Assembly (NCBI GenBank): GCA_021413765.1
Contig: JAIOPT010000142.1
Location: 1-42,290, forward strand
Direction: 5' to 3'
Length of the DNA: 42,290 bases
Source: Betaproteobacteria bacterium
GTDB lineage: Bacteria > Pseudomonadota > Gammaproteobacteria > Burkholderiales > Gallionellaceae
The notes under the pieces are model-generated. The model was not told the DNA's origin, made no database searches, and worked only from the letters and a program-made list of their open reading frames with translations. Of this stretch, positions 1 through 8,504 are shown piece after piece (position 1 is the first letter of the stretch; each line of letters begins with the position of its first letter). Position numbers and translations under genes: made by a program.

Positions 1-1205
1 AGGCGTTTTTTAAAGGTGCCATCAACCCCTACGATTGGTAAGGAGGCCTCGAATTCAGTTGACAACGGGCTGCGATGCGCGCTACTTAACAACAATGCCA
101 GACTGCGCGGACTGATCCGTTCCCGACGCGAAAGTCCGGCACCGTTTTCAAGTATAAGTTCAGGGAAATGCAATTTTTTTTGTGTCAGCCAATTACGTAT
201 TGTCAGTTCGCTGTGGGTCAAGTTGGCCGGCGCATCGGCAGTCCCGCCCAAACTTAGAAAAAGTTGACGAGCCATGACATTGTTGCTGAATTTGTTAATG
301 TCGCGGATCAGATCGGCCAATGGCGCGGAATGGTGCGTGGCAAACAGAATTGCGCTACCTGGAACTGTACCCTCACGCAAGGCACCCTGTAGCAGGCCAC
401 CCATTTCCTGCCACAACGCACGAAATACGGCGTACAGATAGCCTGGGTGGGACAGGAGGCTGACATGTCGCTCACGCTCACCACACTGGGCTGGGAAGAC
501 GCCTTGCACAAGCAGCGTATCACCCTGCAATTGCATGGACAGTGCATCATTCCAGTCGTTGCAATTTCCTTGTGCGGCCGCTACCGTAACGCGGTTGTCC
601 AGCCTGATGCCCACGAGTTCCGGCATGCTGATAATCTTTATTCTTTCGCCCTCTGGAATAAAGCGCAGGCGTACAGAGTTGAAATTAAGCAGCAACGCGT
701 CCGGTCCCGTATTGTAGGGACGCATCGGCTCATTATCGAATTCCGCGGGATTGTGCTGGGCGAGCTGGAATACACTGCGGTCCAGCACCAGATCGCCGCG
801 GATCTCTCGCAGACCGCGACTACGCAGCTCATGCAGCCACAGCCATAATTTTTCCAGCGTCAATTTGGGATCGCCGTAACCCTTTAGGATCAGGTCGCCG
901 TGCAGCACATCTTGTTCCAGCTTGCCGTCGAGATAAGCCTCGGTCTTCCAGCTATATGAAGGGCCTAATATTTCCAGCCCGGCGTAGGTGGTGAGCAGCT
1001 TCATGGTTGAGGCCGGACTCATCGACTGCTTCGCATTCACGCTTATGAGCGGCGTGCGCGCATTCACCTCGCGTACCTCCACGCCAATACTGTCCAGCGG
1101 AATCCGCGCCAGCTGCAGCGCTTTCAACACTGGCTGTGGCAGTGGGGCGGCGTGAGTATTGGGGATGAGGCAAAGGATGAGTAGAAAAGTGTGAAGCAGC
1201 TTCAT
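1..1205 (-). CDS. dacB: D-alanyl-D-alanine carboxypeptidase/endopeptidase PBP4 (DacB), 3' end outside window
   Basis: The minus-strand frame is open from an ATG at 1205 to the window edge, giving about 401 residues without the C-terminus; the ORF track misses it because no stop is present. It starts with a secretion signal (MKLLHTFLLILCLIPNTHA). The active-site SxxK appears as STMK at residues 66-69 and the SxN motif as SNN at 307-309; the KTG motif would lie beyond the edge. The ENGAGLSR stretch is typical of PBP4. The family is a periplasmic class C low-molecular-weight penicillin-binding protein that trims and opens peptidoglycan cross-links. AGAGGG upstream of the ATG supports the start. 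It lies 68 bp downstream of bioA on the same strand. Confidence 0.93.
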   Translation of the reverse strand, partial: MKLLHTFLLILCLIPNTHAAPLPQPVLKALQLARIPLDSIGVEVREVNARTPLISVNAKQSMSPASTMKLLTTYAGLEILGPSYSWKTEAYLDGKLEQDVLHGDLILKGYGDPKLTLEKLWLWLHELRSRGLREIRGDLVLDRSVFQLAQHNPAEFDNEPMRPYNTGPDALLLNFNSVRLRFIPEGERIKIISMPELVGIRLDNRVTVAAAQGNCNDWNDALSMQLQGDTLLVQGVFPAQCGERERHVSLLSHPGYLYAVFRALWQEMGGLLQGALREGTVPGSAILFATHHSAPLADLIRDINKFSNNVMARQLFLSLGGTADAPANLTHSELTIRNWLTQKKLHFPELILENGAGLSRRERISPRSLALLLSSAHRSPLSTEFEASLPIVGVDGTFKKR

Positions 1206-1273
1206 GAATCCCTCTATACATCCGTCATTCTCTCTTTTTCAAAAATGACTAGTGAGTTGCTCTTTTGGTTAAA

Positions 1274-2620
1274 TCAGATGATCGCCGTAATGATTGCCAG
1301 TGTATTTTCAACCAGCATATCCATTTCAGTCTCGCTGATGATATAGGGTGGAATGAAATATATTGTATTACCCATCGGCCTCAGCAGCAGCTCTTTCTCC
1401 AGCGCGAGACTGAAACAGCGTTGCGCGAAATCGTCGTGCAAACTATCTACCTCAAATGCCCAGATCATGCCAGTGTTGCGGAAATTTTTCACGCGGGGGT
1501 GGTTACGTAAGGGCTCAGCAATGCGGTTTAGATAAATGGCTTTGTTGCGGTTGGTTGCAATGACATCATCTTGCTCAAAGATTTCCAAAGTAGCCAATGC
1601 CGCACGACAGGCCAACGGATTACCCGTATAGGAATGTGAATGCAAAAATCCACGCGTCACTTTATCAGCATAAAATGCCTGATAGATAATATCTGTGGTC
1701 ATCACCACGGATAGCGGCAGATAGCCTCCGCTGAGACCCTTAGACAAACACAGGAAATCCGGCGAAATACCCTCTTCTGTATTATTCCGGCTAAGGGACT
1801 TTTCTGCCTGTTCACAGGCAAACATCGTTCCCGTCCGTCCCATCCCCACTGCAATTTCATCGGCAATGAAATGCACATCATATTGATCGCATAACTCGCG
1901 CGCACGGGTCAAGTAAACCGGGTGATGCATAACCATGCCCGCAGCCCCCTGCACTAACGGTTCGATAATGAAAGCGGCTATATTGTGATGATGATGCTGC
2001 AAATGTGTTTCAAGCTGCGCAACACAGCGCACAGCATAGTCGCGTGCGCTCTCTCCTGGTTCTGCATTGCGCCAGTCAGGGCTTAATACCGTAGCATTCT
2101 GCTTGACCAGCGCACCATATTCGCCCTTGAATAGGACCACATCGGTCACTGACAATGCGCCCAGTGTTTCGCCGTGATAGCTGTTTTGCAGACTGATGAA
2201 ATCGCACTTGTGGGGCTTACCACTGTTGCGCCAAAAATGTACGCTCATCTTTAACGCAATTTCAATAGCCGATGCGCCGTCCGAGGCATAAAAACAATGG
2301 CCCAGCCCGGCAGGGGCCAGTTGCGCCAATCGCTCGGAAAGCTGCACCACCGGCTCATGAGTAAAGCCAGCCAGCATCACATGCTCCAGCTGCCCTAACT
2401 GAAGGGTAATGGCGGCACTAATGCGCGGGTTGCAATGCCCGAACAAATTCACCCACCACGAACTCACCGCATCCAGATAGCGCTTGCCGTCGAAATCGTA
2501 TAACCACATTCCTTGTCCACGCTGGATAGGTATTAGCGGTAAAGTTTCATGGTGCTTCATCTGCGTGCAGGGGTGCCACACAGCGGAACGAGAACGAGCA
2601 AGTAAGTCAATGTTAGGCAT
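1274..2620 (-). CDS. bioA: Adenosylmethionine-8-amino-7-oxononanoate aminotransferase (BioA)
   Basis: A class III PLP-dependent aminotransferase of biotin synthesis. It transfers an amino group from S-adenosylmethionine to KAPA to make DAPA. Visible signatures are the N-terminal WHPCTQMK and SSWWVNLFGH substrate-pocket segments typical of BioA, the IADEIAVG aspartate that contacts PLP, and the Schiff-base lysine in CLSKGLSGGYLPLS (about residue 294). At 448 residues it has normal BioA length. The track begins four codons upstream at a TTG (2632); I prefer the ATG at 2620 (MPNIDLLARS), which has GAGA about 9 bases upstream, though neither ribosome site is strong. No other bio gene is in the window, and I saw no BirA-type operator upstream. 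Confidence 0.93.
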   Translation of the reverse strand: MPNIDLLARSRSAVWHPCTQMKHHETLPLIPIQRGQGMWLYDFDGKRYLDAVSSWWVNLFGHCNPRISAAITLQLGQLEHVMLAGFTHEPVVQLSERLAQLAPAGLGHCFYASDGASAIEIALKMSVHFWRNSGKPHKCDFISLQNSYHGETLGALSVTDVVLFKGEYGALVKQNATVLSPDWRNAEPGESARDYAVRCVAQLETHLQHHHHNIAAFIIEPLVQGAAGMVMHHPVYLTRARELCDQYDVHFIADEIAVGMGRTGTMFACEQAEKSLSRNNTEEGISPDFLCLSKGLSGGYLPLSVVMTTDIIYQAFYADKVTRGFLHSHSYTGNPLACRAALATLEIFEQDDVIATNRNKAIYLNRIAEPLRNHPRVKNFRNTGMIWAFEVDSLHDDFAQRCFSLALEKELLLRPMGNTIYFIPPYIISETEMDMLVENTLAIITAII

Positions 2621-2867
2621 GGCAGGTCTCAAAAGTTATCCAGCAGGCTTGGCATCTTGCTCTTATTGGTTTAAATCATCCTGGCTGCAACTACCTACCA
2701 ATTGATCGAGGGGTTTTTGTACCGGGTAAAAGCGTTTACGCACCTGTAGGATACTGTGCATTGACAGTCCCCGCTTTACCATCCACCTTACCCCCTACAT
2801 TTGCACCTCATCAATTTTTTCTCCGATACCCACAGTCACGCGCAAATGAAATATCATGCAAAATATG

Positions 2868-2967
2868 ACCTTCACGCTTCATTAGCACTTTATCGTGATG
2901 CATCCATGCCGATTATCGAATTATGGAGCTGGGAAAACCCTACCTTCACGTTTCATTAGCACTTCAT
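2868..2967. repeat. Imperfect direct repeat: echo of the pstS 3' end just downstream of pstS
   Basis: The 27 bases at 2868-2894 (ACCTTCACGCTTCATTAGCA...) match 2941/2942-2968, the codons for the PstS tail (DEVLMKREG), at 25 of 27 positions, offset by 74 bases. The outer copy reads DKVLMKREG in the same orientation and then diverges. It looks like the residue of a duplicated pstS tail. The rest of the 2621-2920 gap shows no gene. Confidence 0.7.
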
Positions 2968-3973
2968 CTGTCACACCTACCTCCGCTATACCGCTAAAAT
3001 CGATATCGACATGGGACTTACCACCGAAACCGGAGCCGGTTTTACCCTTGGTAAAATTATCCAATGCCAGCTTGTAGGCGGCATCTGGCAACGGTATGTA
3101 CTTTACTTCCTCTACCAAATTCGGTGCTTGCTTAAGGTAGAACTCAATAAACTCTTTGACCTCAAGTTTTTGTGCGGCGTTAGCGTTAACGTAGATAAAG
3201 ATCGGGCGTGCAAGAGGCCGATAGGTGCTGTTTTTAACCGTTTCCAAGCTAGGCAAAACTTGCGGCTTACCTTCCTTTACTCTAATCGGCACCGCCTTCA
3301 GATTATTGGTATTATCAGCGTAGTAGCCATAGCCGAAGTAGCCAATGGCATTCTTGTCGCCAGAAACTCCCTGCACCAGTAATTTGTCGTCATCAGACGC
3401 AGTGTAGTCGAGACGACTGGACTTGGCCTTGCCAACAATAACTTCAGAGAAAAAATCGAATGTGCCGGAGTCAGAATCTGGACCAAACAGTTTCAGGGGA
3501 GCATTTGGCCAGGTAGGATTAATCTGATTCCAATTAGTAATTTTTCCTTGAGCTAACGGCTCCCACATTTTCTTGAGCTCGGCCACGGTCATGCTGTTCA
3601 CCCAATTATTTTGAGGATTGACCACCACGGTCAGCGCATCGTAAGCCACAGGCAGCTCGATATATTTGATGCCATGCTTGTTGCATTCCTTCATTTCCTC
3701 ATTCAGGATCGGGCGGGAGGCATTCGCGACATCGATCTCTCCACGACAGAGTTTCTTGAATCCGCCACTGGTGCCGGAAATGCCGACGGTCACCTTGATT
3801 GTATCTCTTTTACTTTTCTGGAACTGTTCAGCCACCGCTTCGGTGACAGGATAGACGGTGCTTGAGCCATCAATCTTGATGATCGCGACGGCGCCCGCAA
3901 CGTTTGTGGCGCTAATTAACATACTCAATGCAGCGGTCACACCAAGTACTTTAAGATTGTGCGATTTCAACAT
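2921..3973 (-). CDS. pstS: Periplasmic phosphate-binding protein PstS
   Basis: Substrate-binding protein of the high-affinity phosphate ABC transporter, exported to the periplasm. The mature protein begins after a signal peptide (MLKSHNLKVLGVTAALSML...NVAGA). The phosphate-loop signatures are DGSSTVYPVTEAVAE, GISGTSGGFKKLC and FGPDSDSGTFDFF. At 350 residues it is of normal length and resembles the PstS subgroup with a C-terminal GKTGSGFGGK tail. The track starts 17 codons earlier at 4024. I choose the ATG at 3973 because GGAGAA sits six bases before it and the signal peptide begins there. pstC, pstA, pstB and phoU are absent nearby, so this copy is detached from its membrane partners. It is divergent from the porin gene and preceded by a Pho-box-like promoter. 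Confidence 0.95.
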   Translation of the reverse strand: MLKSHNLKVLGVTAALSMLISATNVAGAVAIIKIDGSSTVYPVTEAVAEQFQKSKRDTIKVTVGISGTSGGFKKLCRGEIDVANASRPILNEEMKECNKHGIKYIELPVAYDALTVVVNPQNNWVNSMTVAELKKMWEPLAQGKITNWNQINPTWPNAPLKLFGPDSDSGTFDFFSEVIVGKAKSSRLDYTASDDDKLLVQGVSGDKNAIGYFGYGYYADNTNNLKAVPIRVKEGKPQVLPSLETVKNSTYRPLARPIFIYVNANAAQKLEVKEFIEFYLKQAPNLVEEVKYIPLPDAAYKLALDNFTKGKTGSGFGGKSHVDIDFSGIAEVGVTDEVLMKREGRVFPAP

Positions 3974-4022
3974 TTTTTTCTCCATTCGGTTAATTGGGTC
4001 ACCACCATTTGGCAGCATCGCC

Positions 4023-4055
4023 ATATTAAGCTCCCAATGTTGCAGAATTGTGACA
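4023..4055 (-). promoter_or_regulatory. Pho-box-like promoter of pstS
   Basis: Read on the minus strand, TGTCACA-ATTC-TGCAACA (4038-4055) has two 7-base half-sites at 11-base spacing, the geometry of a PhoB box. The second half-site is degenerate. Nine bases downstream lies TAATAT (4023-4028) as a -10. The same nine-base spacing occurs in the divergent porin promoter. Confidence 0.65.
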
Positions 4056-4082
4056 CTTATGATTCACCAAATACAAATTATC

Positions 4083-4101
4083 CATGAACTTGAGGTTCAT
4101 G
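4083..4101. promoter_or_regulatory. Inverted repeat in the pstS-porin divergent spacer
   Basis: CATGAAC-TTGAG-GTTCATG is a perfect 7-base inverted repeat with a 5-base centre. It lies upstream of the pstS Pho box and about 200 bases from the porin promoter, so it could be an operator for another regulator. I cannot assign a protein to it. Confidence 0.4.
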
Positions 4102-4290
4102 CAAAATGACCAATCAAACATTCACACTTTTTTTCTATTGATTGCTTTCTTTCGATTGTCTTTTAGTAGACAGAATGCGTCTTCTGTTTGATATCTCAGT
4201 TACCTGCTCTTCAATCACGGAATACCAATGAGACGTGGCTCGCACACAGCGCAGGGCGTAAACGTAAATTAAATTAACCATAAATTGGCA

Positions 4291-4323
4291 TGTCATAAAA
4301 CTGTCATGTTCATTCATTAGAAT
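4291..4323 (+). promoter_or_regulatory. Pho-box promoter of the phosphate porin
   Basis: TGTCATA-AAAC-TGTCATG (4291-4308) is a near-consensus PhoB box: direct 7-base repeats with a 4-base spacer. TAGAAT (4318-4323) follows nine bases later as the -10 element, so the box replaces the -35 as in known PhoB-activated promoters. Transcription would start near 4330, about 55 bases before the porin ATG. Confidence 0.82.
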
Positions 4324-4384
4324 GCTTGCGCGACTCAAGAATGACCTTGAGCTGGTGAAGTTTTTATTTTTCCTGGAGAAAAGA

Positions 4385-5857
4385 ATGCAAGCATCCAAAA
4401 GCCATGTAGCTAAGACTAACCTTGGTAGCAGATTAAGACCAACCACATTATCAGTCGCCTTGCTGGCTCTGCTGGGCGGCGCTGCGATTCCGGCACAGGC
4501 TATCCAACTGTATGTGGACACACAGACTCAACAAGTATTTACTTCACCGGGCATTAACAGAGTAAAGCTCAGCGAATTTGAAGAAGTCAATGAGGCAGTG
4601 GGCAAGGTTCCCCCTGAAGAACTTAAAACACTGGAAACCCGGCTTCGTCAAAAGAAAAAGAAGGAGGAGCTTAAAGCGTCTGAGGAACTGGCAGCAGCCC
4701 TGACGCCCAAGGAAAGCTGGAACGACAGGATCAGCCTGCGTGGCTACGCCCAGTTGCGTTATAACCAACCAATATCTGGTGATCACATCAATCTAGCATC
4801 TGCCGGTGACAGATATATCTCGAATGACCAGAGTTTCGGACTTCGACGCGCCCGAATAATTCTCTCAGGCGACGCTACCGACCATCTATACGTCTACAGT
4901 CAACTGGAAGCCAATTCCGGCCCGGACGCAGGCGATTTGCAGGCTGGAAAGGTTCAGATTCGAGATTTCTACTCCGATATTTCTTTCGACGATAAAAAGG
5001 AATACCGCGTCCGTGCCGGTATCTCCAAGGTTCCTTACGGTTTTGAAATACTCCAGTCAAGCCAGAACCGCTTAGCGATGGATCGTGCCGATGCCGTCAA
5101 CATCGCATCCCGTGACGAACGCGATATGGGTTTGATGTTCTACTGGGCGCCAGCGCATATCCGCGATCGTTTCAGGGACCTGGTGCGAAGCGGTCTCAAA
5201 GGTTCGGGCGATTTTGGCGTGCTGGGTTTGGGGGTTTACAACGGCCAAGGTCTTAACCGTGTTGAAGTCAATGATAACCTTCATACAGTAGCCCGCCTGT
5301 CCTATCCGTTCAAGTTCGACAGCGGCCAGTTTTTCGAGGCTGGTATATCCGCTTTATCCGGCAAATATGTTCCAAGATCCAGTGCAATTTCAGTCGGCGG
5401 TGTAAATGTTACCCCTAAGTTTGATAGCAGAGGCTTGCGGGACGAGCGCGTAGGTTTGCATGCTGTATTGTATCCGCAACCCTTTGGCTTGCAGGGTGAG
5501 TGGAACTGGGGCAATTCTCCACAATTGAGCGCAGACCGCAAAGAGATCAAATCTGCCAGCCTCAATGGTGGATACGTCCAGGCCATGTACAAACTGAACA
5601 ATACTCTCGGCGGCTGGATTCCCTATATAAAATGGCAGCGATATGATGGCTCCGAAAAATTCTCGACAAACACACCTAGCTCACACGTGCGAGAAACAGA
5701 GGTCGGCGTTGAATGGCAGCCTAGGCCAGAAGTGGAGTTGGTCGTAGCCTACGCCAATATGGATAGAACCAATGTAGGTACGTTCGTTCCATCTTTAAAT
5801 GGCTACAGACAAGTTAAAGCCGACATGCTTCGCGCACAGTTGCAGTGGAATTTCTAA
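4385..5857 (+). CDS. Phosphate-selective porin of the OprP/OprO family
   Basis: An outer-membrane beta-barrel protein expected to take up phosphate or polyphosphate. After a signal peptide (ending about GGAAIPAQA) comes a charged, coiled-coil-prone segment (EEVNEAVGKVPPEELKTLETR) and then a barrel with alternating strands, including FGLRRARIILSGD and LYVYSQLEAN. The chain ends in aromatic QLQWNF, the usual C-terminal signature of outer-membrane barrels. It has 490 residues. The track starts 21 codons upstream at 4322; the ATG at 4385 follows GGAGAAAAG and precedes the signal peptide. The Pho box upstream and the divergent pstS support a phosphate role. Whether it prefers ortho- or polyphosphate cannot be told from sequence alone. 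The following gap (5858-6035) shows no clear feature. Confidence 0.88.
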   Translation: MQASKSHVAKTNLGSRLRPTTLSVALLALLGGAAIPAQAIQLYVDTQTQQVFTSPGINRVKLSEFEEVNEAVGKVPPEELKTLETRLRQKKKKEELKASEELAAALTPKESWNDRISLRGYAQLRYNQPISGDHINLASAGDRYISNDQSFGLRRARIILSGDATDHLYVYSQLEANSGPDAGDLQAGKVQIRDFYSDISFDDKKEYRVRAGISKVPYGFEILQSSQNRLAMDRADAVNIASRDERDMGLMFYWAPAHIRDRFRDLVRSGLKGSGDFGVLGLGVYNGQGLNRVEVNDNLHTVARLSYPFKFDSGQFFEAGISALSGKYVPRSSAISVGGVNVTPKFDSRGLRDERVGLHAVLYPQPFGLQGEWNWGNSPQLSADRKEIKSASLNGGYVQAMYKLNNTLGGWIPYIKWQRYDGSEKFSTNTPSSHVRETEVGVEWQPRPEVELVVAYANMDRTNVGTFVPSLNGYRQVKADMLRAQLQWNF

Positions 5858-6035
5858 TTCACGTCATGCAGGGATAGGGTCACATTTTGTGTGCGGCTCC
5901 ATAAGTATGAGGTGAGTTGGCAATCGTGGAGTCCGACGGGTTAAGCAGCGAACTGATTTTCATAATATCGCCGCATTTAAACGGGTGGTTCTGCGTAAAA
6001 TATTGGCAACTTACCTTATGTGCACTGGTATGAAA

Positions 6036-7706
6036 CTATGGCTGTGGGATCACAGGCCTTTGTGCAATTGGTTCGAGGCGTTGGTACAAACGGAAAGGTT
6101 CCGATTTAACCCCTTTGCGGTTGCCTTCCCATAGCTTGACCCAAGTTGTTTCTTTTTCCACTAAGCTGGCAGCACGTTCTCCATGCACCAGTAGCAGATC
6201 GCAAGCGATTTGTGCTTGTGTGTGCGTGGCGATATTTCCCAGGTATTGCAACATGGCGCGCTGGGTATCGCCTACATCCAGGCTCGCAATGCAACCATGG
6301 TGTTGTGGCATGGCCTGCTTAAGAGAAACGACCATGCCGCGATAGCTCTTGCCGTTGTCCAGCCATGGTAGCCATAGCGTCATGGCAAGCACCCATAACA
6401 GCGTCACGCCACCGGCCCAATTAAGCACTGCGCGACGCATGGAGCGTCCGACGCGCCACACTAGTAATACCCACAACACAGTGAAAGTTAGGGCAATCCA
6501 GAAGGTTGTTGCATTGAAGGCGGGTTCAAAACCAGGTTGATAGTCTTTCAGCCAACGTGTGATTTTGGCATGATTATCTTGTAACAACCCAGCCCAGCCC
6601 CACCACATCAAGATGGCGACAAAGCCGAACGTCATGATACCGAACCAATCCAGCGCGTTGGCAGCTCCCCGGCGCAGGGTGGGAAGAGCTGCATTAGCAA
6701 GCAAAGCTAGCGGCAATAGTATGGGCAACGCAAACACTTCCTTGATATTGGGTACCACACTCAGCGTAAGTAACATCACAAAAAAACTTACCAGCAACAA
6801 CTGGAACTCCGCTTCATGCAGTACTTTTCTCCGCGCCTCCCACACCGCCCAAGCCGCCAATGGCAAAGCAGGCCAGGCGAACCAAGGCAATATTTTTACG
6901 TAATATAACGCTTCTGCATAATCGCCTCCTTGAATATAGTCAAACCAACGGCCAATGTTAAGCGTCCAAAACCATTCCATAAATAGCTCTGGCGAACGTT
7001 GGTACAACAAGAATGGCCAGACAGTTAGCCAAGGCAACGCAAACAACAATGCAATGGCCAAGCTGGAAAGAAAGGAACGCATGCGCCATGTGCGGAACAG
7101 CAGCAGCGTGGCACTGATAAGCACGAACAGCATGGGCGCGATAAAGCCCTTGGACATAAAGCCAATGCCAATGCCATTGCCGATGAGCATGCCTGCCCAT
7201 AAAGTTCGGCGCATACTTAAAGTGTAGCCGTACAACATCATGGCACAGCCCGTGAGCAAAGCAAGATCGGTTATGAGCTCATGTGAGCGTACCAGCATGC
7301 CGAGGCAACCAATCAGAATGATCGCCGCAGTCCAACCACGGCCCCTCCCGAATAGTTCACGTCCAGACAGGCCAATGAACAACAGCGTAAGAGCAGTATA
7401 AAAACCGCTTGCCAAGCGTGCGCCATCATGTAACTCAAGCAAGGGAAAGCATAGCTTGGCGAAAAGCGCGGCTGTCATGTAGAACAGCGGTGGCTTGTCC
7501 ATGTAAGGTACGTCAGCCAAGGTGGGAACTAGCCAATCGCCGCTTTGCAGGATGTGATAGACCAACCCAAAACTATAAGCGTCATCTGACTGCCACGGGT
7601 CATGCCCTACCAACCCTGTGCCTAACCACACCGCACACAGCAGTGCCAGCAACCAGGCTTTGGCCGTCGTGATAGGGTGTTCTTGTGTAGGGGGATAGGA
7701 AAACAT
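6036..7706 (-). CDS. ArnT-like membrane glycosyltransferase (GT-C fold, PMT family)
   Basis: An integral inner-membrane protein of 556 residues with about a dozen hydrophobic segments. The first periplasmic loop has the acidic motif DPWQSDDAYSFGL followed by MDKPPLFYM, characteristic of ArnT/PMT-type transferases that move a sugar from an undecaprenyl-phosphate carrier to lipid A or other acceptors. The C-terminal third holds a soluble periplasmic domain. No aminoarabinose synthesis genes (arnBCAD) are nearby, so the sugar and acceptor are unknown and I give no symbol. It is transcribed toward the porin gene. Confidence 0.82.
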   Translation of the reverse strand: MFSYPPTQEHPITTAKAWLLALLCAVWLGTGLVGHDPWQSDDAYSFGLVYHILQSGDWLVPTLADVPYMDKPPLFYMTAALFAKLCFPLLELHDGARLASGFYTALTLLFIGLSGRELFGRGRGWTAAIILIGCLGMLVRSHELITDLALLTGCAMMLYGYTLSMRRTLWAGMLIGNGIGIGFMSKGFIAPMLFVLISATLLLFRTWRMRSFLSSLAIALLFALPWLTVWPFLLYQRSPELFMEWFWTLNIGRWFDYIQGGDYAEALYYVKILPWFAWPALPLAAWAVWEARRKVLHEAEFQLLLVSFFVMLLTLSVVPNIKEVFALPILLPLALLANAALPTLRRGAANALDWFGIMTFGFVAILMWWGWAGLLQDNHAKITRWLKDYQPGFEPAFNATTFWIALTFTVLWVLLVWRVGRSMRRAVLNWAGGVTLLWVLAMTLWLPWLDNGKSYRGMVVSLKQAMPQHHGCIASLDVGDTQRAMLQYLGNIATHTQAQIACDLLLVHGERAASLVEKETTWVKLWEGNRKGVKSEPFRLYQRLEPIAQRPVIPQP

Positions 7707-7803
7707 GAACTTGCGCGCTTATTCCAAGACTTTGGTGCACTGTCCGGGCGTGGGTTTATAGAGTATTCGGGTAGCCACTACCCTGCTTGAAATTAAAAAC
7801 AAA

Positions 7804-7825
7804 AAAGGCAGCGTCCGCTGCCTTT
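7804..7825 (-). terminator. Intrinsic terminator after rpmE
   Basis: AAAGGCAGCG-GA-CGCTGCCTTT on the minus strand is a perfect inverted repeat followed by TTTTTTGTTTTT. It lies 27 bases past the rpmE stop. Confidence 0.9.
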
Positions 7826-7851
7826 CAATTGTTGCTTATCGTTCAGTTTCA

Positions 7852-8073
7852 TTATGGTGCAGGTTTTGCACCCGGCTTACTATATTTTTGGCGGAACCTT
7901 TCCACTCGACCAGCCGTATCCACGATTTTTTGCGTGCCGGTATAGAAGGGGTGGCAGTCCGAGCATACTTCTACATGCAGCGATTTACCCATTGTGGACT
8001 TGGTTTTGAAAGAATTGCCACAACTGCAAGTAACTGCGATCTCATCGTATTGCGGATGAATGTCGGTTTTCAT
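7852..8073 (-). CDS. rpmE: 50S ribosomal protein L31
   Basis: A 73-residue L31 of the large ribosomal subunit. It is the zinc-binding (C+) form: CSCGN followed by [10 protein letters not shown] supplies the cysteines. The track starts six codons upstream. I use the ATG at 8073 (MKTDIHPQY), which has GGAAG upstream and the normal L31 N-terminus. It stands alone and is followed by a strong terminator. Confidence 0.97.
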   Translation of the reverse strand: MKTDIHPQYDEIAVTCSCGNSFKTKSTMGKSLHVEVCSDCHPFYTGTQKIVDTAGRVERFRQKYSKPGAKPAP

Positions 8074-8223
8074 TTTGGCTTCCTTAAACACTTAAACATG
8101 AAAATTGAGGACTTAAAAAACTTATTGAGAGCTTAAATAAATTAAAGCAGCATGCGCTAACGCACGTATAAGGGCATAGATTATCCCTGAAATGAATCTC
8201 CCACGCAAATTTATGTGCATCGT

Positions 8224-8253
8224 TTGCTGTCCCCCCCCTTATTCCGGTATAGT
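8224..8253 (+). promoter_or_regulatory. Putative sigma-70 promoter of the glycine cleavage operon
   Basis: TTGCTG (8224-8229) and TATAGT (8248-8253) are separated by 18 bases that contain a run of eight C. Transcription would start near 8260, just before the riboswitch. The call rests on motif match and position only. Confidence 0.55.
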
Positions 8254-8264
8254 TATACCTGCCG

Positions 8265-8450
8265 TTTAAACCAATGGAAGAACATGCTGCCTGGTAATTA
8301 GTAAATACAGGCGCATTGCCGAAGGCGCAACACCCGTAACCGCTCAGGCTCAAGAACTGTTGGCACAGGCAAATCTGGAGAGTGCTGTTTAAACAGCCAC
8401 CGAAGGGGCACACGGATTTTTCGTAATCTCTCAGGTAAAGAGGACAGATG
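8265..8450 (+). ncRNA. Tandem glycine riboswitch (gcvT element)
   Basis: Two consecutive aptamer-like cores precede gcvT. The first holds GCCGAAGGCGCAAC followed by CGCTCAGGCTCAAGAAC. The second holds TGGAGAG, CACCGAAGGGGCA and CTCTCAGGTAAAGAGGACAGA, which closely match the known glycine aptamer consensus. TCTG and CAGA form the base stem of aptamer 2. The RNA senses glycine and controls the degradation operon downstream. The 5' boundary is approximate because the first aptamer's outer stem is less clear. Confidence 0.93.
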
Positions 8451-8451
8451 G

Positions 8452-8491
8452 GGCGAGGCAGATATGTTCTGCCTCGCCTTTTTTATTTTTT
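8452..8491 (+). terminator. Riboswitch expression-platform terminator
   Basis: GGCGAGGCAGA-TATGT-TCTGCCTCGCC is a perfect 11-bp hairpin followed by TTTTTTATTTTTTT. It begins directly after aptamer 2 and ends 13 bases before gcvT. This placement indicates control by premature transcription termination, with glycine expected to permit readthrough. Confidence 0.9.
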
Positions 8492-8504
8492 TGAAAGATT
8501 GCTC

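Noticed and set aside
447-848. Plus-strand 133-codon ORF
   Set aside because: It is antisense to the dacB frame, which has signal peptide and penicillin-binding motifs; no ribosome site or family match.
8084-8413. Minus-strand 109-codon ORF upstream of rpmE
   Set aside because: It is antisense to the glycine riboswitch, cysteine-rich without a pattern, and lacks family resemblance.
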